NCBI RefSeq assembly: GCF_042242105.1
Contig: NC_092013.1
Span: 19,646,618 to 19,710,617 of the forward strand
Source: Pempheris klunzingeri
Lineage: Eukaryota; Chordata; Actinopteri; Acropomatiformes; Pempheridae
DNA: 64,000 nucleotides
Direction: 5' to 3'
Below, one piece after another: positions 1-10,996 of the stretch; positions within the stretch are counted from its first letter, which is position 1; each line of letters begins with the position of its first letter. The notes under the pieces are model-generated. The model was not told where the DNA came from. It ran no database searches and saw nothing but the letters and a program-made list of their open reading frames with translations. The translations under genes and the position numbers were made by a program.

Positions 1-83
1 CGCAGTGGGCGTCGACGTCATCTGTTGCTATTTGTAGCCTCGTTTTGATTGGTTTATCAATGAGCGCCTCTGCTGCCCCGTGC

Positions 84-126
84 CACACACACACACACAC
101 ACACACACGGCACACACGGCACACTG
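84..126. repeat. Interrupted (CA)n microsatellite
   Basis: Run of CACACA with two CGG interruptions. The small ORFs over it on both strands are compositional. Confidence 0.9.
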
Positions 127-739
127 CCAGCAGCACACACTGTGTGGATCCTCAGGGTGCTGTAGGTGTAGATCATAAACAGTATCAGCAGGCTTCAAAT
201 AAAAGATATTTAGTCTATCAATTAAATACAAGTCGGTCATTTTGCAGCTCAATACTGGAAACACCTGACGTCCACTGTTGGATGTGATATTTGTAACTCT
301 GATATTGAATTATTAGAGAATATTGTTAGAGTTGTAGATTTTCTTTTCCTTTTTAGAAAAAAAACTACAACAATTATAATCACGGTTGAGCTGAAAAAAA
401 AAAATTACATTTGTCTTCATGCAGGTGAAAAGGTTGAATGTTTTGGAGGGAAAAAAATATCTAAAATATATTATGTTGGCAAAATATTCTTCCTGGAGGT
501 TATTTTAAGCAACTTATCAAATTACTTCACTAAAATCCTGAAGACATATCTGTGGTAGAAAATCAGCAAAACCACATGAAAAGTATTTAAATTCCTTTCT
601 CAAACCATTACAAGACATTATACAAGACAAGATACCGTTGGAATCATCAACTATACAGACATAGTTTTCTGATGCTATGCTCCCAATTAGTAAATTAGTG
701 GAGTATTTTTGTTTCTGACACATGTACCTGTTGTGTACA

Positions 740-1310
740 TTGTGGACATTACATTCATATAGAGATTATATTTATGTAGCGATTGTACCAAACGCGTACT
801 TGTACTTAAATACTCCTCATTAAATACATTTTTAGGGTGTTGAGTATTTTCATTATATAGGCTGCTTCTCACTTCATTACATTTCAGAGGGCCTTTTTCT
901 ACTTTTTACACCTCTACATTTATTTGACATCTATAGTTACTTGTTACTCTGAAGGATAGATGTGTACTATGCTGATTTTATAGAATATGATGGATTGTTA
1001 TCGGCTAAACTTCCAAACAAAACATAAAGTAATGAATTAAATTACCTTCACCTCCAGCAGCTACAACATTAAGATGCTGTTTACAAAGTACAACATCAGT
1101 AATAATAATAACCCAATAACACAGCTAACTAACATGGGGCCATTCTGCTACTACTATTATTTTGGAGTTCTTTGGTTCATTTTGCTTACATTACGTCTAT
1201 TCTTCCACTTATGCAAAATTGTGAATGCAGTACTTTTACTAGTAGGAAAGAGTTTTTATACTGAGGTCTTTCTACTTTACATAAAGGCTACCACTTCCAC
1301 AACGGTGTGT
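740..1310. repeat. Old dispersed repeat (TACTTTTACTT / 'GGGGCCATTCTGC' family)
   Basis: Phrases such as TTTTACACCTCTACATTTATTTGAC, CACCTCCAGCAGCTACAACATTAA and ATGGGGCCATTCTGC recur in teleost genomes as a high-copy diverged repeat; I recognise them from memory, not from a search. Boundaries are approximate. No transposase or reverse transcriptase reading frame is visible. Confidence 0.55.
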
Positions 1311-1619
1311 TTGCTACACTTTGCTTCACTTTTGTTCAATTATAATTACCCTACATTTTTGGCCTGTTAAATACACCACTGAAATAACCATGAAGGGTCT
1401 ACTTAGAGTGGGCAAGATCTTTAATCTAAATACAAACAGAACTTGTTGTTGTGTTATTTGTGAACGACAGACACCAAAATTTCACTGAAATGTTCCTAAT
1501 TTCACAATTTGTGCTTTGCTGTTAAAATGTGAAATTAGGCGAAAAACATTTTGCATAAACATAATTTAGTGTAGTTGTTTATTATTATAAACAATTATCG
1601 TGTCTAATTTAAGATAAAA

Positions 1620-1761
1620 TGCAAAACAGAACCTTCGCTCTGAACCAGTGAGGCGACTTTCAGGCGGAACTAACTGTGTGCAGCTCTTATATCTGGTCGG
1701 AACACTTATTGGAAACACCGGAATCGCGCTCTCGACGGAGATTGCCGCAGATCATGCCTAA
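1620..1761 (+). promoter_or_regulatory. snrpc: snrpc promoter-proximal region and exon 1 (5' UTR plus 8 coding nt)
   Basis: The ATG at 1754 is followed by only seven more coding bases (ATGCCTAA) before a GTAAAT donor at 1762; joined to the acceptor at 2385 this gives MPKFYC. Just upstream lies a moderately GC-rich stretch with an ETS-like ACCGGAA near 1718 and a weak TTATAT near 1687. No strong TATA box at a clear distance is visible. The transcription start is not determined, so the left limit is arbitrary. Confidence 0.5.
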
Positions 1762-4700
1762 GTAAATTCAGACATTATCTCTCTTTTTTTATGCTCAATC
1801 TCTGATTTCAACCTTGAAACGAATGTAACTGTGGTTTATATTTGCCTGAAGTGACGAACGAGGGTAAAATGTACTTTGAGAATTAACCAAACAGTCCAGT
1901 TTGTTTCCAGGTCAACGCTGTTAGCTTTGTTTGGGCTGCGTCTATTTGCTGGACTCAACCTCGACGTGAACTCAGCTCACATTTACCGTCAAAAGACAAT
2001 CAGACCAGCGTGTTATCAAACGATTTGAGCTGCTGCAGTACAGGAGAATCTCTGGGACTCCTCATAACGTCGCATCCGACGTGTTTATCGGGGAAAAGAG
2101 CAGATTTTACCGGTGGTGAACTGAGTTTTAACGCCGGTTTTCCCTCCAGGTGAAGACCGTGAGTGCGGCCACAGCTGCAGCGGTCGGCGCATCACAATAA
2201 AATAAGTAGCTGAGAAAGTGAAGCTGTTGTAGGAAATTGTTTGTAACGTGGATACAATGGATAACTTTTTCAACTCGTGAACAGTTTGGATCTGATACTG
2301 ATATAAGTGTGCAGTTTGGGTGCAGGGCCGGATGTTTCTGTGCTTCTCTTAATCTCTCTGTTCTTAATGTTTGTACATCTCTCAGGTTTTACTGTGACTA
2401 CTGTGATACCTACCTTACACATGATTCGGTAAGTTGTGATCGTCTGAACCAAATCACGTTGCTGAAAAACGAGAGAGGATCTTTGGTCTTTGTTGTTTCC
2501 TGCTCCTGTTAACCATCCACACATTGTGTCCTGTTTGTGCCCCAGCCATCAGTGAGGAAGACCCACTGCAGTGGCCGAAAACACAAAGAAAATGTGAAAG
2601 ATTACTACCAGAAGTGGATGGAGGAGCAGGCTCAGAGCCTGATCGACAAAACAAGTAAGCAAGTTATTGTCTCAGTTATCTGGAAAACCTGTCTGGGTGA
2701 TTGTAAGTGCGCTAAGAAGCTGCACGTGCTCATAGGTGAGAGTTTTCATAAACACTTAGCCGAGAGTAAAACGTGACGCGTGAAGTAACGGGGAGTCAAA
2801 CCTGTTTAGAGTCTTGAATGAGGATTTAAAATGAGTCATCGCTTGAGGATGCAGCTCATATGTGCAGTTAGTGTAATTTAAAGATGAAAGAAACCCTAAG
2901 TAGCAGTAATATGTGGCTGCTCATCATTGATTTGGTTGCACAGTCAATCATTCACCCACTTTCTGTTCACATCTTCAATATTGTTTAATATAATATTTCA
3001 CATCCTGGTTAGATATAGACAATAAACTCTGCGTTGGAGTAAAGCCTGTTACGTGTCCATCACAAGCCATGCTTATTCACATGTGTGGGATATCCAAGTC
3101 CTTTGCTTAAATAGTGCACTATGTACACCAGCTTACTTGGGCCCCCTCTGAGATTACAAACCGCTAATCCACGTAAGAGATGTAAAGCCAGTGCGAGGCT
3201 GCCGTGTACTACTGTCCAGCGTGGAGGAACGTGTTGCAAAGGAGCATTTGGTCTGTAAAACATCACAATGAGCACGCGAAGAGATGGCAGGCTACACTTC
3301 CCTGGACTGTTTTGTGTCTTTGTTTGCTTCGCTGGCAGTGCCGTCTTATCTGTAGCTTTCATTTAGCGCCCCAAACTCTTGTGAGTGAAACAGGCTTAGA
3401 TTAATTCTCCAGCACAAAAAAAAAAAAAATCAGTGACATGATGAACATAAAAATATTTGCACGGTTCGTTTGTTTGTTAAACGTTTTGTCTTTTCTCCCA
3501 ACAGCGGCTGCTTTTCAACAGGGGAAGATTCCTCCCACACCGTTCCCTGGTGGCCCTCCCCCAGGTTAGTCCATCGTCTCTCCGCTCAGCTCTGCTGTCA
3601 CTTCATTAACCAACCAGAACACACACATTCGCTCTTGATAGTTGGATTTATACTCGGGGTGTCAGCATCTCATCTCATATCAAAGACCATTGAAATTAAT
3701 TTCATTAGAATAAACTTAACAGCAAAAGCACAAAGCTTTACATTACTGCTGGAGTTCAACTACCAGCTAATTGAAGCTGATAAAACTACAGCACCACTGG
3801 AGATAATGGAAACCTACAGGGAAACACAGCCTGTGTCTTTCCTCACTCCTCTTTGTTATGGCATTTTACCACCCAACGTTACTGATGAGGTTTTGTGCTG
3901 GCTCTGCTAACACAAACATTCGGATTCTAGTCGGAGTGCGAATTAGCAGCATTTCTGTGATGAAAGAGGCCTTCAGGCACTTTGATGTGAGAGTTTCTAG
4001 GGAGCAGAGCTTCATATCGCGTGGAGCAGTGTTGTAAATGTGGACTCCTTTTGTTATCTAAACTGTTTTAAAGGATTTTGTCCACAATTTGATAGCTTTT
4101 ACATAGAGATGCTCACACATTTTCTGTTCAGTCAAGAGTTGATGCACGTGGAGTCAACTGAAATGACTAAATAATTCACTCTGCTGTGTGTGGATCTGAC
4201 GAGACTGATGCACTAATTGCGTCGTAACATCGATTAACGTTTGCTGCTTGTGATCCAGGTGGTCCTCCTCGCCCAGGCATGCTACCAACACCCCCTATGG
4301 GCGGTCCACCTATGATGCCCATGATGGGGCCTCCCCCACATGGGATGATGCCTGGTGGGCCTGGTAAGAAACCTTTTTCTTTGATAAAGCTTCACTCATT
4401 CCTAATTTGTGTGATGTATCAATTTAAAGTGCTTGCAGGATCTGAAACGCAACCAAAGAAAGAAGCCTTTTATTTCTCCATCACTTCGTATCAGGCGAGC
4501 GTGCAGCAGTTCAGGAAGCCGTCGGCAGCGGCCACATGCACAGAGCAGGATATTGGCCACACCGGGTTTCATCTGTTCTTATGCAGCTTTTCAACGCCAC
4601 GTTATTCTGTTTCCTTTTGTCACAGATTAAGTAAACAGAATAATCCTGCTCACCTGATATGTCCCTTTTATCGGAAAAAACATTTTAAAAACAAGAGTAA

Positions 4701-5348
4701 ACATTCAGTTGCCCCCTTTTCTAGAGTCCTAAGGTCTCTTATAATATATTTTTGTTTATATTATAATGTATTGTAGGTCTGAAACCATTAGTTCATCAAT
4801 TGACCAGTAAAACGACATGAAAATTGTCAAGATTTTCAGTTTTATATAATCGTACATTAAATATCTTTGGATATAAGACTATTAATTTTTTCTGTGGTAA
4901 GTTGTGATGGACATATTTTTTTGACTATTTTCTAGCATTTTTCAGATCAAATTATCATAATAATTGATAATGAAAACAATCGTTAGTTGTCGCCCTAATA
5001 TCCTGCAGGCTGAAGCCAATCAAATCTGAGTTTGCTCAGAGTCAGAAAACTAAAAGAAATCATCAAATAATTCCGTTTAATATGCGGTTTATTTAAAGAG
5101 TTTAATCCTAACCAGGCTATTCTACACGAGGTCTTGGGTTTAAAATGCACCGAAGTGGCTCTTTAAGTAAAGCTGTTGTCATGGCTCGCGTCCTAAAACT
5201 CTGCACCCCCTCACTGCCATATTTAGGAGGCATGCGGCCGCCGATGGGAGGACCCATGCAGATGATGCCAGGACCGCCACACATGATGCGTCACCCTCGG
5301 CCGATGATGATGCCAGTCAGGCCGGGCATGATGCGACCAGACAGATAA
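1754..5348 (+). CDS. snrpc: U1 small nuclear ribonucleoprotein C (U1-C), six coding exons
   Basis: U1-C is a core protein of the U1 snRNP; it helps the particle recognise and stabilise the 5' splice site in the nucleus. Coding exons are 1754-1761, 2386-2428, 2546-2654, 3505-3564, 4259-4363 and 5227-5348 (447 nt, 148 aa plus TAA). All joins are GT-AG and keep frame. The product starts MPKFYCDYC and carries the single U1-type zinc finger: Cys6, Cys9, His24, His30. This is followed by the basic helix ([15 protein letters not shown]) and a long Pro/Gly/Met-rich tail with [20 protein letters not shown] repeats, ending RPGMMRPDR. The length is slightly below the roughly 159 aa of the mammalian protein. 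The reading matches the known protein almost residue for residue in the first 60 positions. A polyadenylation signal follows at 5780. Confidence 0.96.
2386..2428 (+). CDS. snrpc: snrpc coding exon 2 (first half of zinc finger)
   Basis: Starts after CTCAG at 2385 and ends before GTAAGT at 2429. Together with exon 1 it encodes residues 1-17, including zinc ligands Cys6 and Cys9. It ends in phase 0. Confidence 0.95.
2546..2654 (+). CDS. snrpc: snrpc coding exon 3 (second half of zinc finger and basic helix)
   Basis: Acceptor CCCCAG at 2545, donor GTAAGC at 2655. It encodes [20 protein letters not shown] and onward to SLIDKT, with zinc ligands His24 and His30. It ends one base into a Thr codon. 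Confidence 0.95.
3505..3564 (+). CDS. snrpc: snrpc coding exon 4
   Basis: Acceptor CCAACAG at 3504, donor GTTAGT at 3565. Encodes the [19 protein letters not shown] segment that joins the finger/helix to the proline-rich tail. Confidence 0.93.
4259..4363 (+). CDS. snrpc: snrpc coding exon 5 (Pro/Met-rich tail)
   Basis: Acceptor ATCCAG at 4258, donor GTAAGA at 4364. Encodes [16 protein letters not shown] and the [19 protein letters not shown] run. Reading through the donor gives a meaningless extension in intron sequence. Confidence 0.93.
4790..5000. repeat. Dispersed AT-rich repeat fragment (copy 1 of 2)
   Basis: Resembles the common fish repeat built around 'ATTAATCGATAATGAAAATAATCGTTAGTTGCAGCCCT'. 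Here the end reads TTGATAATGAAAACAATCG and TTAGTTGTCGCCCTAA. A second diverged copy lies at 28255-28545. Edges are approximate. Confidence 0.55.
5227..5348 (+). CDS. snrpc: snrpc last coding exon
   Basis: Acceptor ATTTAG at 5226; TAA stop at 5346-5348. Encodes [18 protein letters not shown] through the C-terminal RPGMMRPDR, as in the vertebrate U1-C tail. Confidence 0.95.
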
Positions 5349-5779
5349 GAGCGAGTGGATTTTCTCCGTTCTTTATTGCCATGAACAGACTCTGTCTAGT
5401 GAGGACGCTCGGTTCAACACTCGGATTTATCAGTGCGACTTCTTCAGTTCTCAAACGTCCGGTCTGTTCAACCTCGCCCCTGATGTAATTATGTCATTTT
5501 TGTATAATTACTTTTATTTTCTTCTGGAATCGTAATATTTATTACTATTCACCTCCATTAGAATTAATTTCAGACCCCTGTTTTTAAAGACCTTTTTTAA
5601 AAAAACTGAACGTCCTCCCATGTGTTGGTGTCAGGATTGAATGATCTCGTCTCACTCTGACAAACTGTTCAGCACGCACATTTAAAGACCGTGTTTGACT
5701 TGACAATATTTGTTGCTCTATTTTTACTTTTTTTTTAGGTTTTACGTGTTTTGTTGTATTTCACTGCATTGCTTTGATA

Positions 5780-5785
5780 AATAAA
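5780..5785 (+). terminator. snrpc: snrpc polyadenylation signal AATAAA
   Basis: Canonical AATAAA about 430 bases after the snrpc stop, followed by a T/G-rich stretch (CAGTTTGTTTT). It gives a 3' UTR of about 450 nt. Confidence 0.75.
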
Positions 5786-5848
5786 ACAGTGATTTCAAAC
5801 CAGTTTGTTTTAAATCGTAGTCCCAACACATTGTTGTCAATTATTCTG

Positions 5849-5893
5849 GCTTATTATTATTATTATTATTATCATTATTATTATTATTATTCA
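5849..5893. repeat. (TTA)n microsatellite
   Basis: About 14 TTA/ATC units with a single interruption, about 65 bases after the snrpc polyadenylation signal. Confidence 0.9.
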
Positions 5894-6649
5894 GGTCAAA
5901 GCTCTGCGAACCAACCGTTTGAATCATGTGATGTCATAAAACATTGTGCACCAACAAGACTGATAGCAGGCTGAGTCGTCCCATCGGGTGCAGCAGAGCT
6001 AACTGACTGAGAGGGATGTCAATCACAGTCCAGAAAGGCAAACGGAGACGGAGCATTTCAGCATCTTTCACCTCGGTGTTTCTCTGGTGTGACCCGCAAC
6101 TGGACGGGGTCAGGAGCATGTGTGTTCAAAACAAGGCTGCAGTTAAGGATCATTTTCATTACATTACCCAAATGTAAAACCCAAATATATTCAGTTCCTT
6201 GTCCTGCATGATGGAAAACGTTCTCACATTTTAGAGGCTAAAACCAACCAAAAATGTATCAAAAATATTTTGCCAGTTTTCTGTCAATCTCCTTAATTGT
6301 TGTAGCCGTAGCTCTAAAAAGTTTCACCTCCCAACATGCCAAAACATCACTTAAAAGAATTACGCGTTTGCTTTTTCTCCCCGATGAAGAAAAGAGCAGA
6401 ATTGGAGCTGAATCCTGCTCGACCGCAAGCACAATCTGCATGAAGCCACCGTCCGCAGTCGTACCTGCCCTGCTTCCCAGAGCGTTTTTAATGCACTCAG
6501 CTTGAATCTTTGCTGCAATAATTGGCATCAAAGTTTTACATAATTCTTTTGTCATTTCAAAACATTCTTAAACATTGGGGGAACATTAGGCCCATTATGT
6601 TTGCCCGGCAAATGTAAAAAGATTCAAGTTGTCACATGAATTAAGTGCT

Positions 6650-6900
6650 TAAGAGAAGCGCTGTCGCTGGACAGCAGAAATCTCTGAACTCATCCCAGCC
6701 ACCTGGGGTTCTCCTGAGTGAATTTGACATGTTCTTTCTGCCTGAAGGTGTGAACGTGTTTGTCGAGCTGTTAGCCCTGTGACAGGCCGCTGACCTGATC
6801 AGGGTGAACCCTGCGTCCTGCCCAGTGCATTCTGGGATAGGTTCCCGCCTTCCAGGGCCCCGAGTATTACGAGCAGATATGGAAAACAGACAGATGTTTA
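6650..6900. repeat. Dispersed fish repeat fragment (copy 1 of 4)
   Basis: Contains 'TTCTTTCTGCC' ... 'GTGAACCCTGCGTCCTGCCC' ... 'TGGGATAGGTTCC' ... 'AACAGACAGATG'. This is the same high-copy family as 9165-9400, 32940-33170 and 52405-52560, more diverged here. Recognised from general knowledge of fish genomic repeats. Confidence 0.5.
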
Positions 6901-7821
6901 AAAGTGTTGTTTCACTAGACGAATGAGAACATTGACCCAGCACTCATTAGTTTGTTCAGTCAAGCACGTTTGAAGAATTAAACCTCTTACATAAGAATCT
7001 GTGGCTGCTAGTGAATCATTATCTCAGCTGACATTTGTGTCTACAACGCCGTGCAAGAATTCAGCACTCTCCCCTAGCTGGAGAGGAACTTCTGTGTCCT
7101 TTATCACAAACGTCTGTCTATAATTATGAAAATGCTTCAACAGATGGAGCTAGAGAGTCGCAATGCTTCACAATTAGAGCCGAGACACTGGAGTGATGTG
7201 CGATGACTGATCATGTGCTTCCATGGGCTGTTAAATTTCTTTGTATCTCACACTCCCACAAGATTTTTGTCAGGCTGTGTGGTTTAGGAAATTTCCAGGC
7301 CACATATAAAAAAGAAACAAATTTGTTGGGGGCAATAGCCATATGCTTCACGCTGTATTTGCCAATTTATATACTTGTAGACCGGAAAGGAAAGCACTGC
7401 AAAGGCAATCCGTACAGTTAGATTGCTGTGCACCACAGCAGATAATTTTTGGTAGCTGTCAGTCATGCATGTTGTAAATTGTAATCTTCAAAGAGACTTT
7501 GGTAGATTACATGCAATCTGATGGCCACTGTAAGGGACGGATTCCATTAAGTGTCCTATAAACATCCACTCCCCGCATCACCGAGACAGGAATAAAACCA
7601 TGTTAATGCACATTTTATGCGTATGTCGAGCAAAGGCGGATGCCCGTGTGTCATCTGAAATCGGAAGAGTCTTTATGAATATTCAATCTGGCCATGAAGT
7701 GGAGCGTTGCCCTGAAGGAAATGAAGTGGAGTGGAGAAAAGTGCTTATGATTAGAGCTCAGGAGTTGAGGAAATAAGCCTTGATCATGATAAATATGTAT
7801 TATAATAAATCCTAGAAGAAT

Positions 7822-9060
7822 TACAGTCAGCTCCAAAGATATTTGGACAGTGACACAGTTTCCTTGTCATTTTGCCTTTGTACGAGCCAACAATGGGCTT
7901 GAAATAAAACAAGTAGTATTATATTAGTATCATATGTTGACTCTCAGCTTTCTTTTAAGGGTATTCACGGTATTATTGGATGAACCTTGCAGGACCTACT
8001 TTACTATTTTTAAACACAGATCTCACATTTTAAGCTACCAAAAGCAACTGAACCAAGTCACATAACAGTAAATAAAGGTGTCACATTTAATACAGATCCT
8101 TTGCAGTCAATGAGTGTCTGAAGTTTGCAGTGTCCTCTACTGCAGCTGTCTTATGTTCCCGCTATGTTTTGGGAGCTTTTTGTCCTGAAATGAGCCTCCA
8201 GCGAGTGTCGGATTCAGGTCAGGTGACCGTCTCGGCCCTTCAAGAGCACTGCACTTTTGGTCTTTTGTCTTTGCACCATCCGATTATCAGATTTGAGCAA
8301 CACGGTCGAACCTGAGCCGATGGGACTGCTCTGCACACCTCTGAATTCACCCTGCTGCTTTTTCGTGTCATCAATAAATAGAAGGGAGCCAGTTCCACTT
8401 GTCGTCATATGTGCACATGCCATTACCTCCACCATGTTTTAAAGACGAGATGGTGGGACGGGATAATGGGCTGCTCCTTCTCTCCTCTTTCCTCCACTCT
8501 GGATGGGGTAATCTGCGTCTCATCAGTCCACAGGATGCTGCTCCAGAACTCTGCAGGTTTTTTGAGGTAATTCTTCGCTGTAATTGTAACCTGGCCTTTT
8601 GGTTCTTCGGTTTTTAGGTGGTTTTCCTCTTGTGGTAAACCCTCTGTGTTTATTCTGGTGAAGTCTTCTCCGTATCGTGGTTCCTGACACAGATATGCCT
8701 GCCTCTTGGAGAGTTGTCTTGATGTGGCTGACAGTTTAAAAGGGTTTTTTTTTCTTCACAAGGGAAAGGCTTCTTCTGTCATCCGCCGCAGTATTCTTCC
8801 GGGGTCTACCTGGCCGTTTCGTACCGCTCAGATCAGCTATGCTCTATATTTTGTTTTTAGAATGTATTAAACAGTTGATTTGGGCAAATCTAATATGTCT
8901 GCTGTTATCTGATAGTTCCGATTTTTCAGCCTCACAGATTGCAAATGAAAATGCCACACTTACAGCCACCTCTGGCCTTTTATTAGCTGATTGGTGCTTG
9001 AAATAGCAATGACATAACACACAGCTGTTCTAGCTAAAACTCTGCACTGAACACACATAC
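7822..9060 (-). mobile_element. Decayed Tc1/mariner-type transposon, transposase on the minus strand
   Basis: The left end reads TA then CAGTCAGCTCCAAAGATAT, a Tc1-like terminal sequence next to its TA target. On the minus strand, 8516-8558 reads PAEFWSSILWTDETQ, the region around a catalytic Asp of the Tc1 DDE transposase (WTDE, 8519-8530). The stretch 8590-8780 corresponds to the following transposase segment, and 8820-8960 to the N-terminal DNA-binding region. Frameshifts and stops leave no intact ORF. The matching right terminal repeat is not visible, so the right edge is approximate and the copy is probably truncated. Confidence 0.75.
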
Positions 9061-9164
9061 TAATTGGTTTATTTCATGGCGTTTCACTACACTGCTAGAA
9101 ACACTAATTTGTTCTTTATGTTTTTAATAAAGGAAGATCACAAAATGGCAACTCTACAAGTGGC

Positions 9165-9400
9165 CAGATGATCATCCATCCATTGTCTATAGTGTTTGTC
9201 CTTAAGGGTTGTTTGGGGGCTGGAGCCAATCCCAGCTGACTTTGGGCGAGAGGTGGCGCACACCCTGGACTGGTCACCAGTCCTAGAGGCAGACAACCAC
9301 TCACACTCACACCTACAGGCAATCTAGAGTCACCAGTTAACCTGACCTGCATGTCTTTGGACTGTGGGAGGAAGCCGGAGTGCCCGGAGAAAACCAACGC
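9165..9400. repeat. Dispersed fish repeat (copy 2 of 4, best preserved)
   Basis: Carries the family hallmarks CAGCTGACTTTGGGCGAGAGG, CACCCTGGACTGGTC, CTAGAGTCACCAGTTAACCTG, ACCTGCATGTCTTTGGACTG and GTGGGAGGAAGCCGGAG. This segment is among the commonest dispersed sequences in percomorph genomes. Confidence 0.7.
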
Positions 9401-9401
9401 A

Positions 9402-9442
9402 AGCAAAGTGAGTCAGACGTGGGAATTCTGACTCACTTTGCT
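9402..9442. repeat. Perfect 16-bp inverted repeat, 9-nt loop
   Basis: The left arm 9402-9417 (AGCAAAGTGAGTCAGA) is the exact reverse complement of 9427-9442; the loop is 9418-9426. It sits directly at the right edge of the dispersed repeat. Confidence 0.9.
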
Positions 9443-10977
9443 GATTTGAATTGTTTTGTTCAGTTGTAATGTTCGCACTTACTGATTGTAGTTTGTTCAC
9501 ATCATTGTTCAAAAGCACTTTAAAACATGTATCAGCGAGTGCATCCCTGGCCATATGGCCCTCTGTTCTGTGCTGATTCAGACCTTCAGTGGTAGATTCA
9601 ATCTGTCGCTACTTCAAGCTGACGTGCTGAGTTCAGCACAAAACTGCATTTTTACAAATAAAACAAGAGCCATATGCCCATATGTAAATACAAACAGCTA
9701 TTGCTTGCTGTAATCTTTCCCCCTGCCCAAACTGGCCACTAAAAGATCCCCTTTTAACATGTTTGCAGTGGAAGCGATGGGGGACAAAGACCACACTCCT
9801 TGTTCTGTACAGTAAAGTGTATCTGAAGTTGATCCGAGGCTTCTGCAGCCTGAGTTAGACAAACAGAACGGATGTCTTTTTGTTACAAAATGTCCCTTTT
9901 GTGTTCATATCCTATCCTGTCCTCTTACTACCTCTGTGTCAGTACATACGTGGGCGCTTGACTATAGTTGAAGACAGGCAGTCAGTTCAGTTTAAAGATT
10001 CAGAGAAGGAAAAAAAAAGATGTATTCATGTGCTGAACACCTTTACATGGAATCAGTTAAAGGAATTAAAAATTGGTTAAATAGTCTCATTTAAAACTGT
10101 GTTGACTTTTGTTGCCTCAAACTTAATTTGACTTTTTCCTTTTTACAGTGCAGTCCACACTCACCTCTTTGATATTCCTGTCATACAAGTGGACGCAGGA
10201 ATATGTCCCGAATATCAGCTGACAGGAGAGGCTCTCAGAAAGCTGTTCTCTGCAGGCCTCAGACCTGCCGGCACGAAGCAGAGGGGCTCAAGGAGAACTG
10301 CTGATTGATTAACTGTGTATACAAAACAGGTTTCACTGCGGCCGCCAGCCGGCTAGATCCACCAAGATCTGCCCAGATTTGCACACACTGAAGCGGTTCT
10401 CTAGTCATGATGGTGCATTTTCTTTTGCTCCGAGCACGTGGTTGGCGTTCTTGCCACTCGACAGCCCCGTTTGAATGGAAAGCAATAATCCCCCGACTGT
10501 CGATTCCTCTGAAGCCAATTGGCTCATAACTGCATAAAGACCAGGATGACTCTTGGGAGTGTGGTATGATTGCACATGGCTGCTGGGTGGGCTATTGAAT
10601 CAGAGAGAAAGAAAGAAGCCTGCAAGGCAACAACTTTGTTAGACTCTTTCAATACCCCCCTGTCTCTCCTTTTCCCCCTCTTCTTTGTCTCTCCCTCCAT
10701 CTCCATTCTACCGCCTCTCTTCTCCTCCCTCTCATCTCTCTCTGCTGCCTTGCTACCAACACTACTCTGTAATTTAATCCATTTAGTCATGGCTCCAGAT
10801 CAATATCCATTTTCCTTGGCCTCAGGGAGAGCCGCTTGAATGTGCTTGTTTCAAACGGCGGTTGTGTTGGCCAGCAGGGGCTCCCATGGGCCTGCGGGCT
10901 GATACAGATGTAGTACAACACAGTATCTGAGAAAACAAAGCGAACACTGGATCTAATCTCTCTCTAAACTGCTGTAA

Positions 10978-10996
10978 AAAAAAAAAAAAAAAAAAC
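10978..10996. repeat. Poly(A) tract
   Basis: Uninterrupted run of A followed by CGCC. No LINE or SINE body is obvious upstream. Confidence 0.8.

Larger units (their letters stand above)
1762..5226 (+). other. snrpc introns 1-5
   Basis: Introns lie at 1762-2385, 2429-2545, 2655-3504, 3565-4258 and 4364-5226. Introns 3 and 4 hold only AT-rich unique-looking sequence. Intron 5 contains a dispersed repeat fragment (4790-5000). ORFs that run from exons 3-5 into the introns are read-through, not separate genes. Confidence 0.85.

Noticed and set aside
3470..3910. 146-codon ORF overlapping snrpc exon 4
   Set aside because: Different frame from the U1-C reading and extends through intron sequence; no motif.
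4279..4776. 165-codon ORF starting with MLPTPPMGG
   Set aside because: It begins inside snrpc exon 5 and simply reads through its donor into intron 5.
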